Shown here: positions 36,620 to 45,014 of the stretch, one piece after another
How the letters are laid out: each line of letters opens with the position of its first letter
Position numbering within the stretch: position 1 is the first letter of the stretch
Origin: Bacteroidales bacterium
Lineage (GTDB): Bacteria > Bacteroidota > Bacteroidia > Bacteroidales > F082
Direction: 5' to 3'
Length of the DNA stretch: 51,487 nucleotides
Assembly (NCBI GenBank): GCA_030683155.1
Contig: JAUXMV010000006.1
Coordinates: 1 to 51,487 of the forward strand
The notes under the pieces: model-generated
The model's database searches: none
What the model was told of the DNA's origin: nothing
Seen by the model: only the letters and a program-made list of their open reading frames with translations
Made by a program: the position numbers and the translations under genes

Positions 36620-37933
36620 TTCGTAAGATATTCCTGCACCATGAGTTCCAATTTTTGAGAATAGTTTAAAATTTTCGACAAGTTCGGTCAAATCATCTGA
36701 AGCAGTTCTTTTCGAAATTGAATTAATCTCCTGATAAATTTTATTACTTATCAATCCATTCGTTTTCGCAAAAAGCACAGCCTTAACTTGTCTTGCGTTT
36801 AATCCAAGTTGAATCAAACCAGCCACATTAAGCGCATCTTTAGTCATCTCAATAAAATATCCCGACATTTCATACCTAACCGTTGGTTTAGGTAAACCGG
36901 AATCCAAACACTCTTTTATCATTTTAAAGATTCCGCGTCCCCACAATTCGATGTAGCCACTCCGGAAAAATGCATTGGCAATATCAGGATTATGTGGTTT
37001 GGTAGGATGTTTTATCAAAAGGTTTTCCACTGTCCAGTTTTCGGGTAATTGACCCTCATTCCAGAAAATAATTTTATCGTCGTAAACACTGATTTGAATT
37101 GGGGTGGCACCAGCATAATCTTTGTGTGCAACAGCATTTAATAATGCTTCCCGAACAGCATCTTTAGGATATTCATATGTTTCAACTCTTGTTAATCCTT
37201 CATAACTTATCTCAGCTTTGATGTATTTTGTAAAAAGCAAATTCATCGTTTTTTCAACCTGTTGAAATAGGTTTCCGCTTATTTCGTCTTGAAACCGCAG
37301 ATCGTCATCGGTAGTAAATCTGCCAATTTTTATATAAGCTCCTGAGACAAATTTTGAAGGATTTGGGTGAAACAACAGAACAGCTGCACGTTTCAAATAG
37401 GGTTCTTCAATTAATTGTAAATTTTCAAGCAAAATGGCGTTCGTGTCATTAAGTACGTCTTCTTCAATACGGTTGCTTTTTACAGCCCGTTTTCTGAAAA
37501 AATCAAAAGTATTTTGATCGAGATCAGTTATTGAAATTTTTGGAATAGGAACACTGTCCCAACGTTTGCCTTGTTTGCGCATTAAAAATCTATCCAATGC
37601 CTGTCCTTTGAGTTCCTGTTTAGTGCTTCCGCTTCGGTAATGAAATTGTCCCTTATAGTTGACTGGAAAAGGATACGGCTCAACAACAATCTCGATATAA
37701 CTACCAAGTGAATCCAGGTGAAGATTTACGTCCACCATTATACCTAAAATGTCTTTCACTTTGTTTGGAATGTCCTCCATCAATTTGACAGCATCTTTCA
37801 GGTCTGTGACCTCTCCTTTGTCATTCTTGCCAATAAATAAAACCCCACCCTGAGCATTAGCGAAACCACAAATCCACTTTAAGTATTCGTCATTCCAATT
37901 TTGTTTAAATTCGATATGCTGGTTCTCAGACAT
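36596..37933 (-). CDS. AlbA_2-domain ATP-binding protein (RecG-like C-terminal)
   Basis: A 445-aa protein counted from the ATG at 37931-37933 (MSENQHIEFKQ). A longer frame upstream adds 31 unsupported residues. Residues 1-110 form the AlbA_2 (Schlafen-type) domain: HIEFKQNWND and FANAQGGVLFIGKNDKG. The central part ends in a GHKL-like ATP-binding block, REALLNAVAHKDY, with FWNEGQLP downstream. The C-terminus is a winged-helix-like region. Such proteins are predicted DNA-binding transcriptional regulators, often in accessory regions. The extreme C-terminus (IGQKRQ) is encoded by an 11-bp repeat array, so its length may vary between strains. Confidence 0.87.
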   Translation of the reverse strand: MSENQHIEFKQNWNDEYLKWICGFANAQGGVLFIGKNDKGEVTDLKDAVKLMEDIPNKVKDILGIMVDVNLHLDSLGSYIEIVVEPYPFPVNYKGQFHYRSGSTKQELKGQALDRFLMRKQGKRWDSVPIPKISITDLDQNTFDFFRKRAVKSNRIEEDVLNDTNAILLENLQLIEEPYLKRAAVLLFHPNPSKFVSGAYIKIGRFTTDDDLRFQDEISGNLFQQVEKTMNLLFTKYIKAEISYEGLTRVETYEYPKDAVREALLNAVAHKDYAGATPIQISVYDDKIIFWNEGQLPENWTVENLLIKHPTKPHNPDIANAFFRSGYIELWGRGIFKMIKECLDSGLPKPTVRYEMSGYFIEMTKDALNVAGLIQLGLNARQVKAVLFAKTNGLISNKIYQEINSISKRTASDDLTELVENFKLFSKIGTHGAGISYEIIGQKRQ

Positions 37934-38451
37934 TTTGTATTGATTTTCGCACAAAGTTATTGATTTTGCTTTGAAAGTATTTCGATTATCTTTTTTATGA
38001 TACCAGAAAACTAATAAACTGCTCAAGCTTACGGATTAGAAATGTCAAAATTCGTTTTGGCTTCTGTTGAAATCTTTTCAATTGAATTTCACAAAGTGCA
38101 TTGCCCGTTTCAGCATGAACAATTATTTATCATTTAAGACTTACAGCTTATAGAATGATTATAAACTAATCATTTATTGTTTCTGATGGTTTGATTGTAT
38201 TACAAAAAATATTGAGTTAAATACATTTTTAAAAAATATAAAATATTGATAAATAAATGCAAGTGTATTAAAAAAAGTGTATTTTAATGGTGTAAAAAAT
38301 GATTAATATCTAATCAATATGAAAAATATCTTTCAGCCTTTGTTTTGTAGAATCAACGCTCAATTCAGCAGATTGAGTGGTAAACAAGGACTGAATGGAC
38401 AATATTTACGGAAACAAAAAATCATTTATTAACCTTAATAACTTTTTTATC
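37934..38451. other. AT-rich intergenic region upstream of the zinc-ribbon gene
   Basis: This 518-bp divergent spacer is very AT-rich from about 38110 to 38340, with poly-A/T runs and ATTAATATCTAATCAATAT near 38303-38320, typical of promoter regions. The only frame of note is a 37-codon ORF (38319-38432), described separately. No RNA gene or strong repeat is seen. Confidence 0.5.
38319..38432 (+). CDS. Possible 37-aa basic leader ORF
   Basis: ATG at 38319 opens a 37-codon frame (MKNIFQPLFCRINAQFS...) ending 19 bp before the zinc-ribbon start. It is basic and has no known motif. It could be a leader peptide or chance; support is only its position. Confidence 0.2.
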   Translation: MKNIFQPLFCRINAQFSRLSGKQGLNGQYLRKQKIIY

Positions 38452-38667
38452 ATGAGACACTATGAAAACGACCCACGCGCCTTTCGCACACGCTATTTTT
38501 CAACCTGTGCCAAATGTTCAAAAAAACTTCCTCAGGATTCATTGGCTTATTATTTTCCAGCAACACGAAAGCTACTTTGTCAATCATGCGGAGGAGCCGT
38601 TTACAACGCTTTCCTGTCGTCAGCCACCAACGAAGAATACTACAGCCGTCAGTACAATTATCGTTGA
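38452..38667 (+). CDS. Small zinc-ribbon protein
   Basis: A 71-aa protein counted from ATG 38452 (MRHYENDPRAF), where the upstream TTAATAACTTTTTATC looks like a typical Bacteroidota translation region; the in-frame ATG at 38395 is less likely. Four cysteines in CAKC (Cys19, Cys22) and CQSC (Cys43, Cys46) should form one zinc ribbon. The rest is Tyr- and Arg-rich, ending EYYSRQYNYR, which suggests nucleic-acid or protein binding. No family is recognised. It stands alone with a long AT-rich leader. Confidence 0.7.
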   Translation: MRHYENDPRAFRTRYFSTCAKCSKKLPQDSLAYYFPATRKLLCQSCGGAVYNAFLSSATNEEYYSRQYNYR

Positions 38668-38778
38668 AATTTTGATTGAAGTTTCTTTTGCAATTATTCT
38701 TTTACTTTTAAAACATCTTCGCCTTTTATTTGCTTAATCATTACATTTACATCTTCAGAAACCTGAACCCTTTTTGTT

Positions 38779-39723
38779 ATGAAAGCATTTTACAAATCAT
38801 CCTTTAGTAAATCCGCAAGCAGCATTTACGGCGATCTGCCCGATCCCGTTGCCAACACAAAGCAGTTATTGATTGAAGTGAAAGCCGTTTCAATCAATCC
38901 TGTGGATTACAAGCTTAACAATGCGGATACAAAGTTTTTGCCGGGCGCAAAACTGCCCAAGATTGTAGGTACTGACTTTGCCGGAATTGTAAGAAAAGCC
39001 GCTGAGGGTGTCTCTGAGTTTATGATTGGCGACAGGGTTTATGGCGCAGTATCAATCTTTCTTGGCAAACCAGGCTCGATGGCGGAGCTCCTTGTCACAG
39101 AACCAAAAAACGCCAGACATATCCCCGAATTTATGACTTATGAGGAAGCTGCATCACTTCCTGTGGCTGCCCTCACCGCCCTCAATGGCTTAAGGAGGTG
39201 CGGAATAAATGTAGGGAATAACTTGCTGATTAACGGCGCTACAGGAGGTGTCGGACATTTTGCTGTGCAGATTGCAAAAGCAAAGGGCGCTAAAGTGACA
39301 GCAACCTGCAGCCAGAAAAACAGCGATCTGGCCAAAGAGCTGGGTGCAGATGTGACAATCGGATATACAGCAGCTGAAAAGGCAAATATTTCAGTCCCAT
39401 TTGATGCCATTTTTGATGCCTGGGGTCAGATGAAATACAAAGATTATTCTCCCATTCTCAAAAAAGATGGCACCTATGCTTCGCCGCTCATCTTATTTGC
39501 TCCTGCCTTTATGACCAATCTGATCTGGCTTTTCACGCGCAAAAAAATTACTTCATCCAATATGCGCAAACGCCCTGAAGATTATGCAGAGATTGAAAAA
39601 CTCTTCAGCGAGAAAAAGTTAAAGCCTGTGATAGAACACATTTTCCCATTGGAAAAGGCTTCCGAAGCTTTTGAATTCGCAGAAAAAGGCCGACCAAGGG
39701 GTAAAATAATTATCACTATTTAG
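38779..39723 (+). CDS. Zinc-independent MDR-family NAD(P) oxidoreductase (quinone-oxidoreductase-like)
   Basis: A 314-aa medium-chain dehydrogenase/reductase. It has the GroES-like N-terminal part (VKAVSINPVDYKLN, GTDFAGIV), LPVAALTALNGL, and the dinucleotide-binding INGATGGVGHFAVQIAKAKGAKV with Gly-rich GATGGVG. The zinc-ligand pattern of alcohol dehydrogenases is absent, so it is of the quinone oxidoreductase/enoyl reductase group. It ends with the usual RPRGKIIITI. The substrate is unknown. It stands alone. Confidence 0.9.
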   Translation: MKAFYKSSFSKSASSIYGDLPDPVANTKQLLIEVKAVSINPVDYKLNNADTKFLPGAKLPKIVGTDFAGIVRKAAEGVSEFMIGDRVYGAVSIFLGKPGSMAELLVTEPKNARHIPEFMTYEEAASLPVAALTALNGLRRCGINVGNNLLINGATGGVGHFAVQIAKAKGAKVTATCSQKNSDLAKELGADVTIGYTAAEKANISVPFDAIFDAWGQMKYKDYSPILKKDGTYASPLILFAPAFMTNLIWLFTRKKITSSNMRKRPEDYAEIEKLFSEKKLKPVIEHIFPLEKASEAFEFAEKGRPRGKIIITI

Positions 39724-39837
39724 AAGATAACGCTACTTACGGTATACGATTTATCATTTATCAATGCATTGCATGAGGGTTTCTCAATTTTAATGCTGAG
39801 TTCTTCTGCTATATGCGTGAACCTATTTTGGGGCAAG

Positions 39838-41445
39838 TTATAGTGTAAAGTAAAAAGTGGAACCTTTTCCTTCCTCACTTTCTACCCAAATTTTTCCCCC
39901 ATGCTTTTCCACAAATTCTTTACAGAGAATCAGCCCAAGACCCGTTCCTTTTTCGTTGTTGGTACCTGGCGTTGAATCGCTTTCATCAATGCGAAATAGC
40001 TTGTCAAGTCTTTTAGGAGCAATACCTACTCCGTTATCGCTTATAGAAACAAGAATTTCATTTGCGTTTTTCTCTACTGAAATATTGATTTCACCACCTT
40101 TCCCAGAAAATTTAATGGCATTGGAGATCAAATTTCTGAGCACAGTGCTTATCATTGACTTATCGGCAAAAACAGTTATTTCTTTTGGTAAAACGTTCTT
40201 TATAATGATGTCTTTTTGCCCGGCGATAAGATCGAAAAGCAGCTTGTTATCTTCTATCAGATCAGTCAATATAAATTTTTCGGGATTAAAAACCATTCTG
40301 CCAGTGTGAGCGCGTGTCCATTCCAGAAGATTCATCAATAAATCCAGAGCCTTTTGTGAGGATTGCCCTATCATCTTTGCATACAAATCAATACCTGCAT
40401 AATCTTTGTCTTTTATCTGATCTGTAAGCAAATCACTTAACCCGATGATAGCACTAAAAGGGCTTCTGAGATCGTGGGCGATGATGGAGAAGAATTTGTC
40501 TTTCTGGGCATTGAGTTCACGTAATTTTGTTTCACTCTTGCGAAGCGCTTCTTCTGCATGCTTGCGCTTGGTGATGTCAATAGCAGTAGTCAAGAAGGCT
40601 CTCTGATTATCAAACTTTACAATGGTTGAAGAAAACTCAAGATATTTGATTTCTCCTAATTTGGTAATTGATTTTATTTCATAGTTAATTGGAGCTTTCT
40701 CTCCCCGGATTCGTTTTGCTGCATTATCCAGAACCTGCTGCCTGCTATCCGGTGCTACCAAATCTATAGGTTTGATGTATTGCGCTTCTTCTTTGCTGTA
40801 TCCATGAACACGCGACCATTCCTCATTAACATAAAGATGTTTTGCTCCCATATCGTCTGCAACAATATCAATAACAACTTTTGCTGTATCTGCAAGACTG
40901 CGGAATTTTTCTTCGCTTTGGCGCAGGGCTTCTTCTGCCATTTTTCGTAGCGTAATATCGCGGGAGATACCCACGTAACCGATTTTTTCACCAAGGTCGT
41001 TTAGCATTGCACGTAGAGAAATTTCCACCCAGATCAGATGTCCATCTTTGTGATACTGTTCAATTTCTAATTGCACGGGTACATAATTTTTTGCCCTTTC
41101 ATTTTCCTGACCATTTACAATCGATTGATAAACAGCCTCCTGCGAATCAGGAGTCATAGTATCTTGAATGGTTTCAAGCATCGCCTCTTCAGGAGTCAGC
41201 CCACGCAATTGATAAATGGATGGACTGATATAGGTGAAACGATAATCATTGTCCAATGTCCAGATCACATCTGAGCTATTTTGAGCCAGCAGCCGATATT
41301 TTCGCTCGTTTTCCAGCAAAGCTGCTTCAACCAACTTTTGTTGATTGATGTGCTTATTAAAAGAAACTTTCAGGGCATCATGCGCCTGTTTTAATTCTAG
41401 TAACTCCTTTATTAGTTCTTCTTTGGATTTGTCTTGATTTTTCAT
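39838..41445 (-). CDS. PAS-domain sensor histidine kinase
   Basis: A 535-aa protein without membrane segments, so probably a cytoplasmic sensor. It has a short coiled coil (1-45), PAS/PAC 1 (about 46-170, with GYVGISRDIT), PAS/PAC 2 (about 175-297, ending AFLTTAIDITKRK), HisKA with His324 in IIAHDLRSPF, and a HATPase_c domain with N, G1 (ISDNGVGI) and G2 (EKGTGLGL) boxes. No response regulator adjoins it on the same strand. It diverges from the second kinase gene, so its partner may be the LuxR-type or lone receiver nearby, or lie elsewhere. Confidence 0.92.
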   Translation of the reverse strand: MKNQDKSKEELIKELLELKQAHDALKVSFNKHINQQKLVEAALLENERKYRLLAQNSSDVIWTLDNDYRFTYISPSIYQLRGLTPEEAMLETIQDTMTPDSQEAVYQSIVNGQENERAKNYVPVQLEIEQYHKDGHLIWVEISLRAMLNDLGEKIGYVGISRDITLRKMAEEALRQSEEKFRSLADTAKVVIDIVADDMGAKHLYVNEEWSRVHGYSKEEAQYIKPIDLVAPDSRQQVLDNAAKRIRGEKAPINYEIKSITKLGEIKYLEFSSTIVKFDNQRAFLTTAIDITKRKHAEEALRKSETKLRELNAQKDKFFSIIAHDLRSPFSAIIGLSDLLTDQIKDKDYAGIDLYAKMIGQSSQKALDLLMNLLEWTRAHTGRMVFNPEKFILTDLIEDNKLLFDLIAGQKDIIIKNVLPKEITVFADKSMISTVLRNLISNAIKFSGKGGEINISVEKNANEILVSISDNGVGIAPKRLDKLFRIDESDSTPGTNNEKGTGLGLILCKEFVEKHGGKIWVESEEGKGSTFYFTL

Positions 41446-41787
41446 AGTAAAGCCCGTGTTTCAAGCGAAATGACTAGTCTAAATTTACACATTTTTTGAC
41501 AAATTTTAATTCACTAAAGGTGATAATTTCATGATTATCCCTAATCTGTAAAATTTATAAATATTTGCAACCCTTTGATAAAATACCTACTTCCACTCTT
41601 TTGATGGAATTGTTTTCAAGTTAAATTTGGTTTTCAATCATTCTGATATATGGATCTTTAGAGTTGATCAAAGATAGAAAAGATTTCATTAAAACCTTAC
41701 TAATCCAGTGCATTATTTTGGCCAAAACAATATTGAAAACAAATTCTTATATTTGAACTTTCAAAAAAGTTAATCTTACTAAAAGGA
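41446..41787. other. Divergent spacer between two sensor kinases
   Basis: 342 bp of AT-rich DNA separate the oppositely oriented kinases. The one clear element is TATATTTG at 41748-41755, listed separately. I see no convincing regulator palindrome or RNA gene. Confidence 0.45.
41748..41755 (+). promoter_or_regulatory. Possible -7 box of the hybrid kinase operon
   Basis: TATATTTG is an exact TAnnTTTG match 32 bp before the ATG at 41788. The nearest TTG elements upstream are at unusual spacings, so only the -7 box is supported. Confidence 0.4.
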
Positions 41788-43695
41788 ATGTCAGATCTAA
41801 ATTATTTGCCCACCATTCTTATTGTTGATGATAAAAGAGAAAATATCAACTTACTGACTTCCATCCTGAAAAAAACCAATGTCAATATTATTCAAGCCAT
41901 TTCCGGACAGGAGGCCTTAAAAAATTCAAGTGGAATTGAACTTGCCTTAGCCATTGTTGATGTCCGAATGCCGGTTATGTCAGGTTTTGAAATGGCCGTT
42001 AAGCTTAATGAGCACAGAGCAGAAAATAAAGTGCCTGTAATATTTTTAACGGCAAATCATCATGATCAGGAGGAGGAGCTCAGAGGCTATTCTTCAGGAG
42101 CAGCTGATTACCTTCTTAAGCCTTTTTCAAAACAAATATTATTGAGCAAAGTAGCCGTTTTTCTGGATCTTTTCAGACAGAAACAGACAATCCTAAGAAA
42201 TGCACTACTTTTAAGTAAATCACTTGAAAACTTAGCCAAGGCTAACGAGCAATTAGCAGAAAGAGAACAGAAATATTTAAAAGAGCAATTATTCAATAAA
42301 GCCCTTCTGGATAGTATTCCAGGCATTTTCTACCTCTATTCTTATCCGGAACTTAGGATGGTAGCGTGGAACAAACAACACGAAACACTTTTTGGATTTA
42401 AGCCTGAAGAGATGAAAGGGCGCCATGTTTTGGAATGGCATCTGCCAGAAAATCACCAGGCAGTTTTAAATTCGTTGGATGATTTTATGGAAACGGGCCG
42501 GGTTGGTATCGAAGCAAGATTGTTGGCAAAAGACGGACATTCAATTCCTTTCCTGCTTACAGCAATTAATTTTGAAAGTCAGGGGCAAAATTATCTGATA
42601 GGTATCGGCACTGATGTGAGCGAGCAAAAGCAGGCAGAGGAGGCTTTACGGGCCAGTAAAACAATTCTTACAAAAGCCCAACAAATTGCTCATGTGGGCA
42701 GTTGGGAGTACGATTATGGTAGCGATAAAATGAAATGTTCTGACGAAACCTTTCGGATATTCGGATTTCAACCAGGAGCAATAGAACCAACACTTGATTT
42801 GTTTTACAGTATGGTTCATAAAGATGATTATCCCCTGTTAGTGAATAGCATTGAAGATGCAAAAAACAAACATATTCCCTTAAATATAGACTTGCGGATA
42901 ATTTATCCAAACGGAGAACAAAGATTCATACACGAACAGGCTGAGATGACTTTTGACTCCAAGGGTGAACCTGTTAAATGGATTGGAACAGTACATGATA
43001 TTACCCAAAGAAAGAAAACCGAGGAGGAACTCCAAAAGTCTTTGGAACAGCTTCATCAGTTGTCAAAACACATCGAACAGGCCAGAGAAAACGAAAGATT
43101 AAACATTGCAAGAGAACTACACGATGATTTAGGCCAGGCTCTTACGGCAGTAAAAATTGATCTCGAGATCATTAAACAAAGTACCTCAGAGGAATCAGTA
43201 AAAGAAAAACTTGAAGATGCTAAAACACTTGTTGGAAGCACAATACGAACGGTTCAGCGGATTACTGCTCAACTGAGGCCCGAAATTATCGATGATCTTG
43301 GACTTGAAGCAGCCATTGACTGGTACACCAAAGAGTTTTCGAAACGATATGGAATAGCAGTTTTTCTGGATATTGAAAATGGGATACCTATTTTAAATGA
43401 TGAAGCACTTCCTTTATTCAGGATTATGCAGGAGTCGCTCACCAACATAGCCCGGCATTCAGGTGCAACACATATTGAAATTTCACTCAATCGGCATGAC
43501 GACTTGATTCATTTTGTAGTTTCCGACAATGGAGTGGGCATAACAAATGATCAAATAAATGCTAAAAAATCTTTTGGAATAATGAGCATGAAAGAAAGGG
43601 CATCCGCCTTGGGAGGAAGCTTTGAGATTAAAAATGGAGAAGGCTTTGGATGCAAAATAATGATTACTTTTCCCATTAAAACAGATAGGTTATGA
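41788..43695 (+). CDS. Receiver-PAS-PAS HisKA_3 sensor kinase
   Basis: A 635-aa kinase. An N-terminal receiver (about 8-125) has Asp14/Asp15 and phosphoacceptor Asp58 (VDVRMP). A coiled linker follows, then PAS/PAC 1 (about 165-285) and PAS/PAC 2 (about 290-410, YDYGSDKMKCSDETFRIFGF). Next is a NarX/DesK-type HisKA_3 with His445 in IARELHDDLGQ, and a HATPase_c with VSDNGVGI. The receiver-first order lets an upstream partner tune it; both PAS sensors have no membrane anchor. It overlaps the LuxR regulator gene by 4 bp, which is its likely direct partner. Confidence 0.93.
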   Translation: MSDLNYLPTILIVDDKRENINLLTSILKKTNVNIIQAISGQEALKNSSGIELALAIVDVRMPVMSGFEMAVKLNEHRAENKVPVIFLTANHHDQEEELRGYSSGAADYLLKPFSKQILLSKVAVFLDLFRQKQTILRNALLLSKSLENLAKANEQLAEREQKYLKEQLFNKALLDSIPGIFYLYSYPELRMVAWNKQHETLFGFKPEEMKGRHVLEWHLPENHQAVLNSLDDFMETGRVGIEARLLAKDGHSIPFLLTAINFESQGQNYLIGIGTDVSEQKQAEEALRASKTILTKAQQIAHVGSWEYDYGSDKMKCSDETFRIFGFQPGAIEPTLDLFYSMVHKDDYPLLVNSIEDAKNKHIPLNIDLRIIYPNGEQRFIHEQAEMTFDSKGEPVKWIGTVHDITQRKKTEEELQKSLEQLHQLSKHIEQARENERLNIARELHDDLGQALTAVKIDLEIIKQSTSEESVKEKLEDAKTLVGSTIRTVQRITAQLRPEIIDDLGLEAAIDWYTKEFSKRYGIAVFLDIENGIPILNDEALPLFRIMQESLTNIARHSGATHIEISLNRHDDLIHFVVSDNGVGITNDQINAKKSFGIMSMKERASALGGSFEIKNGEGFGCKIMITFPIKTDRL

Positions 43696-44318
43696 ATGTA
43701 ATAATTTGTGACGATCATCATATCGTTCGCGATGGACTGCGGCAAATACTTGCTCAAAACAAAAATATTCAGACGATTGACGAAGCTGCCAATGGAAGTG
43801 AATTGATAGAATTGTTTGAAAAAGCAGCTTACGACCTCGTCATCCTCGATATTTCATTGCCAAATCAAAACGGTTTGGATATCCTTCAAGCAATAAAGCG
43901 AAGATGGCCAGCTACTTATGTGCTTATGCTAAGCATGCATCCTCAGGAGCAATATGCTATTCGTGCGCTTAGTTATGGAGCTTCGGGCTACCTCACCAAG
44001 GATACTGCAGCAGAAGAACTGCTGTTAGCAGTGAAAAAAATAGCAGAAAATGGCAAATACATCTCACCTTCGCTCGCCAATTGCCTTGCTTTATCATTAA
44101 ATACTGACAGCGCTCATGCCTTACACGAAAAATTATCTGAACGCGAATTTGACATCATGATAAAAATTGCAGTAGGTAAGTCATTAATTGAAATTGGAAA
44201 CGAACTCTTTATCTCCAACAAAACAGTTAGCACCTACCGAAGCAGAATCATGGAAAAGATGAATATGGAAAAGAACACCGATCTAACTCGGTATTGTATT
44301 GAAAATCAATTGATTTAA
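43692..44318 (+). CDS. NarL/LuxR-family response regulator
   Basis: A 208-aa regulator with an N-terminal receiver (about 2-118) whose Asp53 (LDISLPNQNG) accepts phosphate, and a C-terminal LuxR-type helix-turn-helix (about 142-205). The HTH has LSEREFDIMIKIAVGKSLIEIGNELFISNKTVSTYRSRI, with the recognition helix around KTVSTYR. It overlaps the preceding HisKA_3 kinase by 4 bp (ATGA), showing translational coupling and pairing. Such regulators bind repeated or inverted sites upstream of their targets. Confidence 0.94.
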   Translation: MNVIICDDHHIVRDGLRQILAQNKNIQTIDEAANGSELIELFEKAAYDLVILDISLPNQNGLDILQAIKRRWPATYVLMLSMHPQEQYAIRALSYGASGYLTKDTAAEELLLAVKKIAENGKYISPSLANCLALSLNTDSAHALHEKLSEREFDIMIKIAVGKSLIEIGNELFISNKTVSTYRSRIMEKMNMEKNTDLTRYCIENQLI

Positions 44319-44335
44319 TTTTTATTGGTAGTAAA

Positions 44336-44369
44336 TATCAAATCATATGTTTGTGATTTTGGTTTGATA
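44336..44369. terminator. Inverted repeat after the LuxR regulator, possible terminator
   Basis: TATCAAA (44336-44342) and TTTGATA (44363-44369) form arms with a 20-base loop that can pair partly further inward. The T-tract beyond is weak, so a terminator is only possible. Confidence 0.3.
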
Positions 44370-44470
44370 CTCACTACTTTTATCATAAGCTAAGATATCT
44401 TTTTGCTTCTTTTAGAATTGCTTAGAGATCAATGCCTTATTCATTATTGCCTTTTTCTTGTAAGGAAAAG

Positions 44471-44521
44471 CCTACAAGAATATCAGATTAATCCTACAAA
44501 CATATCGGTCAAATCCTACAA
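44471..44521. repeat. Three CCTACAA direct repeats at exact 22-bp spacing
   Basis: CCTACAA begins at 44471, 44493 and 44515. The first two 22-bp units agree at 16 of 22 bases, sharing ATATC nine bases after the start and AAT at the end. The array lies 49-99 bp upstream of the lone receiver gene and looks like an operator set for a regulator binding one helix face. Confidence 0.7.
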
Positions 44522-44569
44522 TTAATTTCCAGTTTTAACAGGACATTTGCTAACACAAATTTCTCAACC

Positions 44570-44956
44570 ATGAGAGTGATAATAGCCGATGATTCAAAAA
44601 TAATTCTGGACAGACTTCATCAAATGTTGGTAAGTATGGTAGGTGTTGAGGTTGTAAAAAAATGCTCCAATGGAACAGAAGCCCTGGCCGCCTTGCATCA
44701 ACTGAAACCGGATATGGCAATTCTGGACAATAAAATGCCCGGATTAAACGGAATAGATGTCATAAAGGAAATAAGAAAAGAAGATCAAAAGGTAAAATTA
44801 ATGCTGCTCACTTTTTATGCAAATTCATACTACAGCAAACAGGCGATGGATGCCGGAGCAGATTATTTCCTTTCTAAAAGTGAAGATTTTGACAAGATAC
44901 CGGAATTGATAGCCGGGATAATCCGTCATGGCAGCATTCATTCTTATAAGGATTAA
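44570..44956 (+). CDS. Stand-alone receiver-domain protein (CheY-like)
   Basis: A 128-aa protein made only of a receiver domain. Acidic residues Asp7/Asp8, phosphoacceptor Asp53 (AILDNKMPGLNG), Thr of LLTFYA, and Lys of FLSKSED are present. There is no output domain, so it works by protein-protein contact or as a phosphate sink or shuttle. It follows the HisKA_3/LuxR pair by 251 bp and has its own upstream direct-repeat array, suggesting regulation separate from that operon. Confidence 0.92.
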   Translation: MRVIIADDSKIILDRLHQMLVSMVGVEVVKKCSNGTEALAALHQLKPDMAILDNKMPGLNGIDVIKEIRKEDQKVKLMLLTFYANSYYSKQAMDAGADYFLSKSEDFDKIPELIAGIIRHGSIHSYKD

Positions 44957-45014
44957 ACAAAGACAAAATGAAAATTAATAAAATCCAAATTATAATCACA
45001 AAAACATCTTTATC

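Noticed and set aside
36596-37933. Prophage or defence island signal from the AlbA_2 gene.
   Set aside because: A single regulator of this type with no neighbouring phage or restriction genes does not support an island.
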